Assembly: GCA_902493835.1 (NCBI GenBank)
Contig: CABURG010000090.1
Span: forward strand, 1 to 6,981
From: an uncultured Collinsella sp.
Lineage (GTDB): Bacteria > Actinomycetota > Coriobacteriia > Coriobacteriales > Coriobacteriaceae
Length of the DNA: 6,981 nucleotides
Direction: 5' to 3'
Positions 1 to 6,225 of this stretch are shown piece after piece. Below the pieces are notes generated by a model. That model saw nothing but the letters and a program-made list of their open reading frames with translations, did no database searches and had not been told where the DNA came from. Made by a program: the position numbers and the translations under genes. The number at the start of each line of letters is the position of its first letter. Position 1 is the stretch's first letter.

Positions 1-837
1 CGAGCCGATAACCACGAACACCGCGAGCGCCTCGATGCCGGCAGCGTCGAGCGCCGGCATATGCGCCCAGGGCTGCACGAAGACGCACGAGACCACGCCC
101 GCCGTGAGCATTGCCGAGCCCGTGACGATGGGGCTGCCGTATTCGGGCAGGATCTTGGCGGGAATCACCGCCATACACGCGGCGCTGACCGCACACATAA
201 GACCTGCTGCCAGGCCAAGCGGCGAGATATTCAGGCTGGTGGGGTCGCCGCCGGTGGCGATTAAAAAGGTTCCACCCAGAGCCAGGCCAATGCCGATGAC
301 TTCGCGAGTACGCGGCATGCGGCGATCGATCGCGCAGGTGTAGCCCATGATAATAACGAGCTGCAGGCACTGGAGCACTGTCGCGGTTCCGGCGTTCGTC
401 AGGCGCACGGCCGAAAGATAGCAAAACTGGTTGAACAGCAGGCCAAAGGCGGTAAAGAGCAGCAGCTGCTTGCGATCGGCGGGTGTGGTCCAGAGCTTAA
501 TCAGGCGCTCGCGGTCGCGCGTAACAACCACGGCCATAAAGAGTAGACCGGCGAGAATCTGACGCACGCTCATAAGCCACAAGGTGTCGACGTGGTAGGT
601 ATCGAACAGAAAGCTCGCGCTGGTGCCCGAAAAGCCCCAAAACGAACCGCCCACCAGCGTAGCCAAGACGCCCGTGATCATCTTGCGCGTCGAAGCGCTG
701 TTCAAGCGGTCGCGCCATGCGCGACGGGTGTTGCGGCTGAGCTCGTCGGTGCCCTCGGGCACATCAATGTTCGATATATCGGTCATCGGCACCGAAGCCT
801 CTGCACCTTCGACCTGCTCGACACACTCTTTGCTCAT
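1..837 (-). CDS. EamA/DMT family transporter, N-terminal part (runs off left edge)
   Basis: The minus strand is open from the ATG at 837 to the window edge (279 codons, no stop). After a hydrophilic N-terminal extension of about 50 residues (MSKECVEQVEG...), it shows successive hydrophobic helices at roughly residues 53-74, 86-106, 125-143, 149-170, 178-196, 207-226 and 237-255, with another starting near 268. The stretch GGSFWGFSGTSASFLF followed by LMSVRQILAGLLF is typical of the first EamA repeat, and the NAGTATVLQ stretch fits its fourth helix. EamA proteins usually have ten helices in two repeats, so about a third is missing here. The family exports or imports small metabolites across the inner membrane; the substrate cannot be read from sequence. 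A GGGGGAG ribosome site lies about 5 nt before the ATG and supports this start. No convincing promoter was found in 838-1060. The long soluble N-terminal extension is unusual for the family. Confidence 0.9.
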   Translation of the reverse strand, partial: MSKECVEQVEGAEASVPMTDISNIDVPEGTDELSRNTRRAWRDRLNSASTRKMITGVLATLVGGSFWGFSGTSASFLFDTYHVDTLWLMSVRQILAGLLFMAVVVTRDRERLIKLWTTPADRKQLLLFTAFGLLFNQFCYLSAVRLTNAGTATVLQCLQLVIIMGYTCAIDRRMPRTREVIGIGLALGGTFLIATGGDPTSLNISPLGLAAGLMCAVSAACMAVIPAKILPEYGSPIVTGSAMLTAGVVSCVFVQPWAHMPALDAAGIEALAVFVVIGS

Positions 838-1067
838 TCCACTCCCCCGAAACAGTCTGGAAGCAATTCGGCTTACCTTACCACGGCGAAGTCACCAGCT
901 GGAGGCTTGTCCGCTTATCGGTAGGACAATTCCGCAGGCGTCTTTCCATAGCTCGATACCGCAATGGCCTTGCATTAGTCGACAGCCAAATCGCGGCGCA
1001 GACTCTTTTGAAATGGATATGACAAAGCCTCCGAATTCCACAATGTAAGCGATTTTTAAAAATGTTC

Positions 1068-1096
1068 TTGCCACCGAGTTCAGGCTCCGTTATATT
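1068..1096 (+). promoter_or_regulatory. Sigma-70-type promoter of the tRNA-Val gene
   Basis: TTGCCA at 1068-1073 (-35) and TATATT at 1091-1096 (-10) are separated by exactly 17 bp. Transcription would start near 1103, about 20 nt before the mature tRNA. Spacing, match to consensus and position fit a housekeeping promoter. Confidence 0.65.
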
Positions 1097-1125
1097 ATCC
1101 CTTGCGCACTTGCGCACCCTTGATC

Positions 1126-1200
1126 GGGCGTTTAGCTCAGGGGGAGAGCGCTTCCCTGACACGGAAGAGGTCAGAAGTTCAAATCTTCTAACGCCCACCA
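1126..1200 (+). tRNA. tRNA-Val (anticodon GAC), CCA encoded
   Basis: A complete 75-nt cloverleaf can be folded. Acceptor arms GGGCGTT (1126-1132) and AACGCCC (1190-1196) pair at all seven positions. The D arm is GCTC/GAGC. The anticodon stem CTTCC/GGAAG encloses the loop CTGACAC, giving anticodon GAC, which reads the valine codon GTC. The T arm AGAAG/CTTCT holds the TTCAAAT loop. Discriminator A is followed by a genome-encoded CCA at 1198-1200. The gene stands alone, with its own promoter upstream and a terminator just downstream. tRNA 3' ends are common integration sites, but no second copy of this 3' end was seen in the window. Confidence 0.97.
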
Positions 1201-1208
1201 AATGTTCG

Positions 1209-1245
1209 CAGCTCAGAGGCTATGCTCTCTGGGCTGTTTTGTTTT
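1209..1245 (+). terminator. Rho-independent terminator after tRNA-Val
   Basis: CAGCTCAGAG (1209-1218) pairs with CTCTGGGCTG (1227-1236), ten pairs including one G-U, across an 8-nt loop. It is followed directly by TTTTGTTTT (1237-1245). It begins 9 nt after the tRNA CCA end, so it would close the monocistronic tRNA transcript. Confidence 0.8.
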
Positions 1246-1426
1246 ATGTCGCCAAATCCGCCGGCAGTTCCAACCGTCCAACCAGCCAAAAGCCGACCAT
1301 CTACTTGCCGATCTATCCATCGGCATAACCAATCAGTCCGCACCGCAACTTCTCGGCAAAACGCCGCGATGTCTGCGCCCTGCGGTATCCTTGAGCCACT
1401 TGCACCTGCAGCACCAAGGAGCCGCC

Positions 1427-2113
1427 ATGCGCACCGAGCTCGATGTCCCCTTTTCGCACAAAGAAGAAGCCAAGGCGCTGGGCGCCAAATGGGACCGGAC
1501 CAAGAAGATCTGGTATGTACCCAGCGGCGTCAACCCCGAGCCCTTTGCCGAGTGGCTGCCCGGTGTTGACCGATCCGACCCCTCAGCGCCGTATATATAT
1601 CTAGTACTGGGCAAGCGCGAGTGCTGGAAATGTCACAAAGAGACCTCGGTCGCGGCCTTTGGCATTCCCTATCGAGCCGATAACGACGAGAGCATCGTCA
1701 TCGCGCACGCGCCCAACGAAGCCGGGCACATTGCCATCGACACGGCCAGCGCCAACGCACTCGCCATCGTGCCCGCTCTTGGCTGCGTACCGGGCGAGAT
1801 CCGCGACTACCTTCATAAGCGCTGCGGCTACAAGCCCGTAGGCGCGCGAGCCTCCAAAGCCCCGTCGCTCGGCAACACGTGCACCAGTTGCGACGCGCTG
1901 CAAGGCAGCCGCTATCTGTTCGAGGAGCCCTCGTCCCCGTTTGCCCTCACTGCCATCAACAAGCTGCCGGCACTGGAGTTTATACGCGTCGAAGTTGCCG
2001 GCGTCTTTGGCGTCCCGGCCACGCGTACCGACTTTGACCAGGCGCTCTTTACCTGGGCACGCGACCATCACGCCGAGTTCCACAGGCAACTCGGTGAGGG
2101 GATTTATTTGTAG
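1427..2113 (+). CDS. DUF5710 domain-containing protein with two CxxC pairs
   Basis: Encodes 228 residues. Residues 4-45 (ELDVPFSHKEEAKALGAKWD then KKIWYVPSG and FAEWLP) match the DUF5710 pattern: a short strand, a KxxAKxLGAKWD turn and a conserved W-Y-VP segment. This small domain occurs in plasmid- and phage-linked proteins, often with primase or other nucleic-acid-processing domains; its function is not established. The rest (46-228) has CWKC (Cys66, Cys69) and CTSC (Cys152, Cys155), about 85 residues apart, which could jointly bind one zinc. The domain between them is unrecognised. The reading frame stays open upstream to 1202, but AAGGAG at 1416-1421, 5 nt before the ATG at 1427, fixes the start, and the homologous domain begins right there; the upstream part would overlap the tRNA terminator. 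It ends 37 bp from the convergent zinc-ribbon gene, with no clear terminator between. A nucleic-acid-related role is inference only. Confidence 0.88.
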   Translation: MRTELDVPFSHKEEAKALGAKWDRTKKIWYVPSGVNPEPFAEWLPGVDRSDPSAPYIYLVLGKRECWKCHKETSVAAFGIPYRADNDESIVIAHAPNEAGHIAIDTASANALAIVPALGCVPGEIRDYLHKRCGYKPVGARASKAPSLGNTCTSCDALQGSRYLFEEPSSPFALTAINKLPALEFIRVEVAGVFGVPATRTDFDQALFTWARDHHAEFHRQLGEGIYL

Positions 2114-2150
2114 AGGCAAAAGACACTCACAGCCAACTCCTCCGCATCAC

Positions 2151-2435
2151 CTATCCCTCGTCGCCGGCGTCGTACACGATATCGAGGCCACAAACAGGGC
2201 ATTTCTCCGGATACACCGGCATATGAACGCCTGTCCGTTTTCTCACTTCGTCGCTGAGTCTGTCGCGCGCATCGATGAACCGAATGTCGAGACACGGTAT
2301 TTGCGAGCCGCAGCAAGGGCAGGTGACGACAAACGACCCGCAATCAACCTCTACGCTCGGAAACATATTGTTGTCTATAAGGGCACACGGCAGTTTTCCG
2401 TACTTCCCCATCGCAATATCGCCTCGCCAGCTCAT
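2151..2435 (-). CDS. Small double-CxxC (zinc-ribbon-like) hypothetical protein
   Basis: Encodes 94 residues starting MSWRGDIAMGKYGK. Two knuckles, CPCCG (Cys39, Cys42) and CPVCG (Cys79, Cys82), are about 36 residues apart, the layout of a four-cysteine zinc ribbon or rubredoxin-like fold. Extra cysteines lie at 17, 32, 41 and 48. No catalytic motif is seen; the tail is acidic (YDAGDEG). The frame is open to an ATG at 2507, but that start has no ribosome site, while the ATG at 2435 has AGGGGAG 5 nt upstream, so the shorter form is chosen. It lies 122 bp downstream of the HNH endonuclease gene on the same strand and may be co-transcribed; an accessory role for that nuclease is speculation. It is convergent with the DUF5710 gene. 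No named family is recognised. That it is a real gene is supported by the ribosome site and the paired CPxCG motifs. Confidence 0.7.
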   Translation of the reverse strand: MSWRGDIAMGKYGKLPCALIDNNMFPSVEVDCGSFVVTCPCCGSQIPCLDIRFIDARDRLSDEVRKRTGVHMPVYPEKCPVCGLDIVYDAGDEG

Positions 2436-2440
2436 ACACG

Positions 2441-2447
2441 CTCCCCT
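2441..2447 (-). promoter_or_regulatory. Ribosome site deciding the zinc-ribbon gene start
   Basis: The minus strand reads AGGGGAG, then 5 nt, then ATG at 2435. The longer alternative start at 2507 has nothing comparable, so this site trims 24 residues from the longest frame. Confidence 0.7.
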
Positions 2448-2557
2448 CTCGCTATACAAATCAGGAAGAGCATGCACCGGCGGGTGAGCGCGATATTGCA
2501 TCGCCACGCGATCCGATCAAACAACACGATCGTCAAAGAATGCCAAAGCCAAATACG

Positions 2558-3640
2558 CTAATACGGCAGAAGCCCCGCCTTTTCACGCTTCTTTTCCGAG
2601 CGATCGAATTCAATGCGATGGGCCTCAAGAAACACCGTATTGGGTCGCCACTGACGCTCATTCGGCTGCCTTAGCGTCGCACCCGCAAAGGAAACGTAGT
2701 CGGTCTTATCCAGCAGGTACGATCCGCACAGCCGATATTCGCCGCAAACAGGCTCAAACGAAATCAGGTGAGCATCAAATAGGGAATGAAAATCGCGCCG
2801 AAGCAGAATGCCGTTGCTGGCAACCTGCGATTTGGGTCCCGAGTAATTCTCGATATGTGCAGCCTCCAGAGCTTCGCTGACGCCGCAGTCCGACACCGCG
2901 CAACGGCCATCATAGGCGGCAACGAGCTGTTTGCGGAACCATTGCTGCCCCAATCGCTCGCGCCTTAACGCATAGCGGACCTTTTCGTCGTCGGTCGTAC
3001 CCTGTCCGGTAAACTCAATATCGACGGGCATGTGCTTCAGATAACTCATGTCGGGTGCAAAACGAGGGTCCGGTCCGCCTTTATGAACAGGACCGTGCAG
3101 AACAAACCATCCGTTTTCGGGCTCGAACCGCTCAACAAACGCAAGGCCGAGCACCTTGTAGCCCACCTCGGTTGCAAATATGACTCCGACTGGAACGCCA
3201 CATTCCATGCAGTTGAGCATTTTACGGTTGTAATTCTGGTCTCGAAAACCAACGGTACCCGGCGCTTGAACCGAGTACTTAATGACCCACGTACCATCGT
3301 CCAAATAGAGCGGAGGCACATCGGTGTAGAAGCTCTTTTTAGAGTTATGGACCGAAAGCGCAAAGATCTTATTGGGATCTTGCTTCACCCGATCCTGGCC
3401 CGGCCAGAAGATCCCTGAATCCCGCGTTACGGGAAAGAAGTCCGAGCCAATTCTCAAACGATACTGATACTGAGGGCTATCTTCCTTGGTGTGGTGCGGA
3501 AGGCTGGTCCAAACGCCGCCGCGCTGTTCCTCACCCAGAAACCACTCCCATGCCTCAACGTATTCGGAAGGCACGAGACTGCAGGCACGGTCATAGCTTG
3601 GTCCATCCATCAACGGAACAGCAAGGTCAATGTCGTTCAT
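2558..3640 (-). CDS. HNH endonuclease with N-terminal SRA/PUA-like domain (putative modification-dependent restriction enzyme)
   Basis: From the ATG at 3640 the protein has 360 residues. Positions below count from the GTG at 3649, three residues earlier. Residues 238-295 form an HNH nuclease of the HNH_2/McrA kind: the Cys250/Cys255 pair (RCAVSDC), EAAHI with His265, NGILL with Asn279, and DFHSLFD with His288, so all three core residues are present. Residues about 60-190 (RLRIGSDFFPV, DGTWVIKYSVQ, NRKMLNCMECGVPVGV, YKVLGLAFVERF) resemble the SRA/PUA-like modules found before HNH domains in ScoMcrA-type enzymes, which bind modified bases. The inferred role is cleavage of incoming DNA with modified cytosine, i.e. 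type IV restriction; no methyltransferase is seen nearby, as expected for that type. The TAGGTG ribosome site, 6 nt before ATG 3640, favours this start over the GTG. The codons look less GC-rich than in the edge genes, consistent with transfer. The HNH call is firm; the ligand is inference. Confidence 0.9.
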   Translation of the reverse strand: MNDIDLAVPLMDGPSYDRACSLVPSEYVEAWEWFLGEEQRGGVWTSLPHHTKEDSPQYQYRLRIGSDFFPVTRDSGIFWPGQDRVKQDPNKIFALSVHNSKKSFYTDVPPLYLDDGTWVIKYSVQAPGTVGFRDQNYNRKMLNCMECGVPVGVIFATEVGYKVLGLAFVERFEPENGWFVLHGPVHKGGPDPRFAPDMSYLKHMPVDIEFTGQGTTDDEKVRYALRRERLGQQWFRKQLVAAYDGRCAVSDCGVSEALEAAHIENYSGPKSQVASNGILLRRDFHSLFDAHLISFEPVCGEYRLCGSYLLDKTDYVSFAGATLRQPNERQWRPNTVFLEAHRIEFDRSEKKREKAGLLPY

Positions 3641-3654
3641 CGCCAGCACCTACA

Positions 3655-3683
3655 ACCATACGAACGCGAGTCATGCCCCTCAA
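3655..3683 (-). promoter_or_regulatory. Candidate promoter of the HNH endonuclease gene
   Basis: On the minus strand TTGAGG (3678-3683) and TATGGT (3655-3660) are 17 bp apart. The predicted transcript start falls near 3648, at or inside the proposed ribosome site and next to the alternative GTG at 3649. If real, the message would have a very short leader or be leaderless. The -10 match is only moderate. Confidence 0.35.
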
Positions 3684-3792
3684 TAATATGGCCGAGAGTC
3701 AATTATTACGAGATCTCATTCCGCGATCGGCACGTCGTTGATGCTCTCGGTTTGCCGTTGGCGCGCTTGTACCCCGCTACCCCACTCCCCTG

Positions 3793-3798
3793 TATACT
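3793..3798 (+). promoter_or_regulatory. Candidate -10 box of the 163-residue orphan gene
   Basis: TATACT, preceded directly by TG, lies about 58 bp before the GTG start. No good -35 sits at 16-18 bp; TTGTAC at 3767-3772 is 20 bp away. The leader it would produce contains the inverted repeat ATCCGG/CCGGAT at 3816-3837. Confidence 0.4.
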
Positions 3799-3855
3799 GA
3801 TGTAGCACGTGTTTCATCCGGGCTTGTTGGGCCGGATTGTTCATGGGAGGGTCTT

Positions 3856-4347
3856 GTGGCTGCTTCGAATCCGCCTAAGGGGAGCGTTTCTTCTTCGTCC
3901 ATCAAGCCGGTTACGCGCAAGGCCGTGCGTTGCCAGCGCGAGGTCGCTTGGCTTGTCACGCAGGCGGCGGGCAGGCTTGTGGCGACCACTCAGGACGTCA
4001 ATGCGCCTACGCCGAGCTTTGTGTTAGCGGCGGCGCTAGATTTTGTGCGCCAATTGGAGCTTGCCGCACAGGATGCCAGCGGCCACCTCGACTACCAGAA
4101 TGTTATGGAGCCCGACCTGCAAACGTTCTGCCACATGGCCAAGTTGCCCGCCGCGCCCAATGCGCTTTCGGACGCAGGCTACATGTTTACGCTCTCGGGC
4201 GCGGACCTTATCCGCGACATCTATGCATACTGTAGCGAGCTCGCCGAGCGCAGCGTCTTTGGCACGGCTGAAGTCAAACCGGGAAATGTCATCAAGCTGG
4301 TTCTTAGGCTGTTCTTGATAGACGGGTTCGGGGCCATGCCGGCGTAA
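3856..4347 (+). CDS. Hypothetical protein, 163 residues, no recognised domain
   Basis: The frame starts at GTG 3856, with GGGAGGG 4-5 nt upstream, and ends at TAA 4347. The first 25 or so residues are polar, Ser-rich and basic (PPKGSVSSSSIKPVTRKAVR) and probably disordered. The rest reads as several amphipathic helices (EVAWLVTQAAGRLVATT, SFVLAAALDFVRQLELAAQ, DLIRDIYAYCSELAERSVF, VIKLVLRLFLIDGF). No signal peptide, membrane segment, catalytic motif or metal site is evident, so it is probably a small cytoplasmic helical protein. The neighbours give little help: it is divergent from the HNH gene across 215 bp and convergent with the AlbA_2/HATPase gene, so it is a single-gene unit. The ATG at 3843 is out of frame. 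The good ribosome site, high-GC codon pattern and lack of a competing frame support it as real. Confidence 0.72.
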   Translation: MAASNPPKGSVSSSSIKPVTRKAVRCQREVAWLVTQAAGRLVATTQDVNAPTPSFVLAAALDFVRQLELAAQDASGHLDYQNVMEPDLQTFCHMAKLPAAPNALSDAGYMFTLSGADLIRDIYAYCSELAERSVFGTAEVKPGNVIKLVLRLFLIDGFGAMPA

Positions 4348-4447
4348 GCTGAGTCTTTAGCATTACCGTCGACTGGGCAACAACCGCTTTACCTTAATGG
4401 ACGCCAATCGAGGGTCGATTATTGGGTCGCCTCGTCCACTAACGCAT

Positions 4448-5914
4448 CTATCCCACGCACTCCGACAGTCGATACTTGCGGTTGCGGCTCGTCGCCGGCG
4501 CCGTGGGCTCAAGCTCGCCTTGAGCAATGAGCGCGTTGACGCGCGACCTAACCTGGGAAATTGTGAGCCCTGTGCGCTCTGCCAGCTCGCGCGTCCCCAG
4601 CTCGCCGTAGTGTTTGAGTGCCGTCACAATTAAGCCCCCGCCGTGATCGACCGGCTCGATCTTTGAACGGTAAAGTACGACCTTGAACCGATCGAATCCG
4701 GGGCAGAACAGGGGCTCGGCCAGACCATGCGCGCGCATAGCATCGATCATCATCGGGATGCCCGAGCCATTGCCCTCAGCCAGCGAACCTGCGCCATCCG
4801 GCAGCGGGACAATCGACATGAGCTTCACAAGCGTCGCGTTACGGCATCGGGAGCTGCCGTCAAACAAGTTCTCGCGAGTCTTTCCCCCGTAAAGGCCGCC
4901 AGGATTAGTCACCTCGACACGATCGTCAAAGACGTCGACGGCAATCGATTGTCCACAGAACCGATCCCCGTATTCTCGATGGATTACGGCGTTGGCGATT
5001 GCCTCGCGCAGAACCTCCTCGGGAATCTCCAGCGAGTCGATACGCGAGATGCCTTGGACGGTCGAGATGCGGCGCAGGTTTTTGGCGACAGCTGCGACGG
5101 CATCCGAGATCATCTCGCTCAACGTTCCCTCACAGATTGTGCGGTCCATGAACCTCAGCGACCCCACAGCTCCCTTTTGAGCTCCCACGTGGACAGCCAC
5201 ATCAATGAAGAGCTTGGGATAGAACTGCTGAGGGTAAACGCCCGCGGCAAGGAGGCCGGCCTTGGTAACATTGCCCTGGAAGTCGAGGAAATTCAGACGC
5301 TCCATCTTTGTCTTCTTGTCCGCCGCACCGCGCATCGCTCGAGGCGTCAACGAATAGGCACGCTCTATCGTGCGGTCGACCAGCGACTCGTCGAGATCGC
5401 CCACACTCGTGCCGGGCACCGCATCGCGATCGCTAGGACTCGTCCGTTCATATGACGACAGTGCCAAAACCTCGGTCGACGAAAGCGGGACATCTTTGTC
5501 ATCGATGCGTTTGTAGCTGCCACCTTGAGCGCCCCGCTCTATGACATAGCAAGGCTTGCTCGACGGGTCGAGCTCCTCAATCGTGATGACCAGAACCACG
5601 GTGCCCTGGAGCTCCACGCGCTCAATGGTGTATTTGGGCGGATTGGCCAGCTTTCCGCGACCGCCGGCATCGCCCATGCCCGCCACGAATTGGTTGAGCA
5701 CTTTCTCGGTCTCAAAGTTTGCAACTGGGACAAAATCCGCGCGCTCGCTCACTCCGAGTACGATGATGCCGCCGGCGGTGTTTGCGAAAGCGCTGACCGT
5801 TTCCCATACGTCGTGGGAAAGCGTCGTGGCGCTCTCCTTCACTTCGACGTTAAGATCGTCCGAGCCCATGCGCCTTAAAGACTCGAGCAAACCGGTCAGT
5901 TCGTTTTCGTTCAC
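4448..5914 (-). CDS. AlbA_2 / HATPase_c_4 / winged-helix ATP-binding regulator (COG2865 type)
   Basis: From GTG 5914 the protein has 488 residues; positions below count from the GTG at 5920, two residues longer. Residues 23-150 are an AlbA_2 (Schlafen-like) domain: NVEVKES, then FANTAGGIIVLGVSE, and GGSYKRID. Residues 300-400 are a GHKL-type ATPase: the N box REAIANAVIHREY (Glu306, Asn310), then NPGGL at 339-343 and GNGSGIP at 383-389 as the ATP lid. Residues 430-487 are a C-terminal winged helix (GELGTRELAERTGLTISQVR). Such proteins are annotated as predicted transcriptional regulators or ATP-binding proteins; few have been tested. AAAGGA at 5922-5927 is 7 nt from GTG 5914 but only 1 nt from GTG 5920, so the inner GTG is preferred. 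The upstream region carries two operator-like arrays around a promoter, suggesting autoregulation. All ATPase boxes look intact. DNA-binding regulation is well supported by architecture; the regulon is unknown. Confidence 0.92.
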   Translation of the reverse strand: MNENELTGLLESLRRMGSDDLNVEVKESATTLSHDVWETVSAFANTAGGIIVLGVSERADFVPVANFETEKVLNQFVAGMGDAGGRGKLANPPKYTIERVELQGTVVLVITIEELDPSSKPCYVIERGAQGGSYKRIDDKDVPLSSTEVLALSSYERTSPSDRDAVPGTSVGDLDESLVDRTIERAYSLTPRAMRGAADKKTKMERLNFLDFQGNVTKAGLLAAGVYPQQFYPKLFIDVAVHVGAQKGAVGSLRFMDRTICEGTLSEMISDAVAAVAKNLRRISTVQGISRIDSLEIPEEVLREAIANAVIHREYGDRFCGQSIAVDVFDDRVEVTNPGGLYGGKTRENLFDGSSRCRNATLVKLMSIVPLPDGAGSLAEGNGSGIPMMIDAMRAHGLAEPLFCPGFDRFKVVLYRSKIEPVDHGGGLIVTALKHYGELGTRELAERTGLTISQVRSRVNALIAQGELEPTAPATSRNRKYRLSECVG

Positions 5915-5921
5915 CTGCACG

Positions 5922-5927
5922 TCCTTT
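5922..5927 (-). promoter_or_regulatory. Ribosome site deciding the AlbA_2/HATPase gene start
   Basis: The minus strand reads AAAGGA followed by two in-frame GTG codons at 5920 and 5914. Only the second is at a workable distance (7 nt), so it is the likely initiator. Confidence 0.65.
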
Positions 5928-5971
5928 CGCTCGGTTCTGCGAAGAATGCCGCGAATAGATTTCCTTCGTCC

Positions 5972-6048
5972 CTCAGTTATCTCTCGTAATTATCTCTCAT
6001 CTTTCTGTTATCTCTCATATTAGAGATGAGCGAGAGATGAAAGATAAG
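5972..6048. promoter_or_regulatory. Operator-like array, copy A (TTATCTCTC sites)
   Basis: TTATCTCTC occurs three times on the plus strand, at 5977-5985, 5990-5998 and 6008-6016 (start-to-start 13 and 18 bp). It is followed by inverted sites TAGAGATGA (6021-6029), GAGAGATGA (6032-6040) and GAAAGATAA (6039-6047). The block aligns without gaps to copy B, 165 bp away, with about 64 of 77 bases identical by hand count. It lies between the candidate promoter and the start of the AlbA_2/HATPase gene, so a bound protein would sit on the leader. That the gene's own winged-helix product binds here is inference. Confidence 0.7.
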
Positions 6049-6066
6049 ATGTCTGCCATCTGTTTC

Positions 6067-6095
6067 ATATAAACATGTTTTTACTGGTAAAACAA
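6067..6095 (-). promoter_or_regulatory. Candidate promoter of the AlbA_2/HATPase gene
   Basis: On the minus strand TTGTTT (6090-6095) and TTATAT (6067-6072) are 17 bp apart, with the start near 6060, giving a leader of about 145 nt. The spacer region contains the inverted repeat TTTTAC-TG-GTAAAA (6079-6092). Operator copies A and B lie downstream and upstream of it. Both hexamers are AT-rich but not perfect matches. Confidence 0.5.
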
Positions 6096-6136
6096 TCAGT
6101 ATTGAGATAATTCCATGATTGCTTGTCTCTCTGCTG

Positions 6137-6213
6137 CTCAGTTATCTCTCATATTTATCTCTAGTCTTTCTGCTGTCTCTCGTATTAGTGACGAATGAGA
6201 GATGAGAGATACG
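6137..6213. promoter_or_regulatory. Operator-like array, copy B (TTATCTCTC sites)
   Basis: This is the second copy of the block, offset by exactly 165 bp. Plus-strand sites are TTATCTCTC (6142-6150), TTATCTCTA (6155-6163) and CTGTCTCTC (6173-6181), at the same 13- and 18-bp spacing as copy A. Inverted sites are GAGAGATGA (6197-6205) and GAGAGATAC (6204-6212). An extra related site, TTGTCTCTC, stands at 6123-6131, and an inverted GAGATAA at 6104-6110. Copy B is the more degenerate one and lies upstream of the candidate minus-strand promoter. Confidence 0.68.
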
Positions 6214-6225
6214 TGAGTGATGGAC

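Noticed and set aside
648..656. CGCCCACCA, matching the tRNA 3' end, as an attachment-site copy
   Set aside because: Only 9 nt, inside the transporter coding region, with no integrase; consistent with chance.
878..1201. 107-codon minus-strand frame beginning MVGVRRFELLTSS
   Set aside because: Its start is the antisense of the tRNA-Val gene, a well-known source of false proteins; the rest has no domain-like pattern.
1202..1426. N-terminal extension of the DUF5710 frame
   Set aside because: It overlaps the tRNA terminator, has no ribosome site, and the conserved domain starts at the ATG at 1427, which has a strong one.
1601..2119. 172-codon minus-strand frame
   Set aside because: It is the antisense shadow of the DUF5710 gene, common in GC-rich DNA; no domain pattern.
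4406..4420. Inverted repeat AATCGA-GGG-TCGATT as a bidirectional terminator between convergent genes
   Set aside because: The stem is AT-rich and short, and neither side has a T-run, so termination cannot be supported.
4727..5455. 242-codon plus-strand frame
   Set aside because: It is antisense to the AlbA_2/HATPase gene, whose domains are unmistakable on the other strand.
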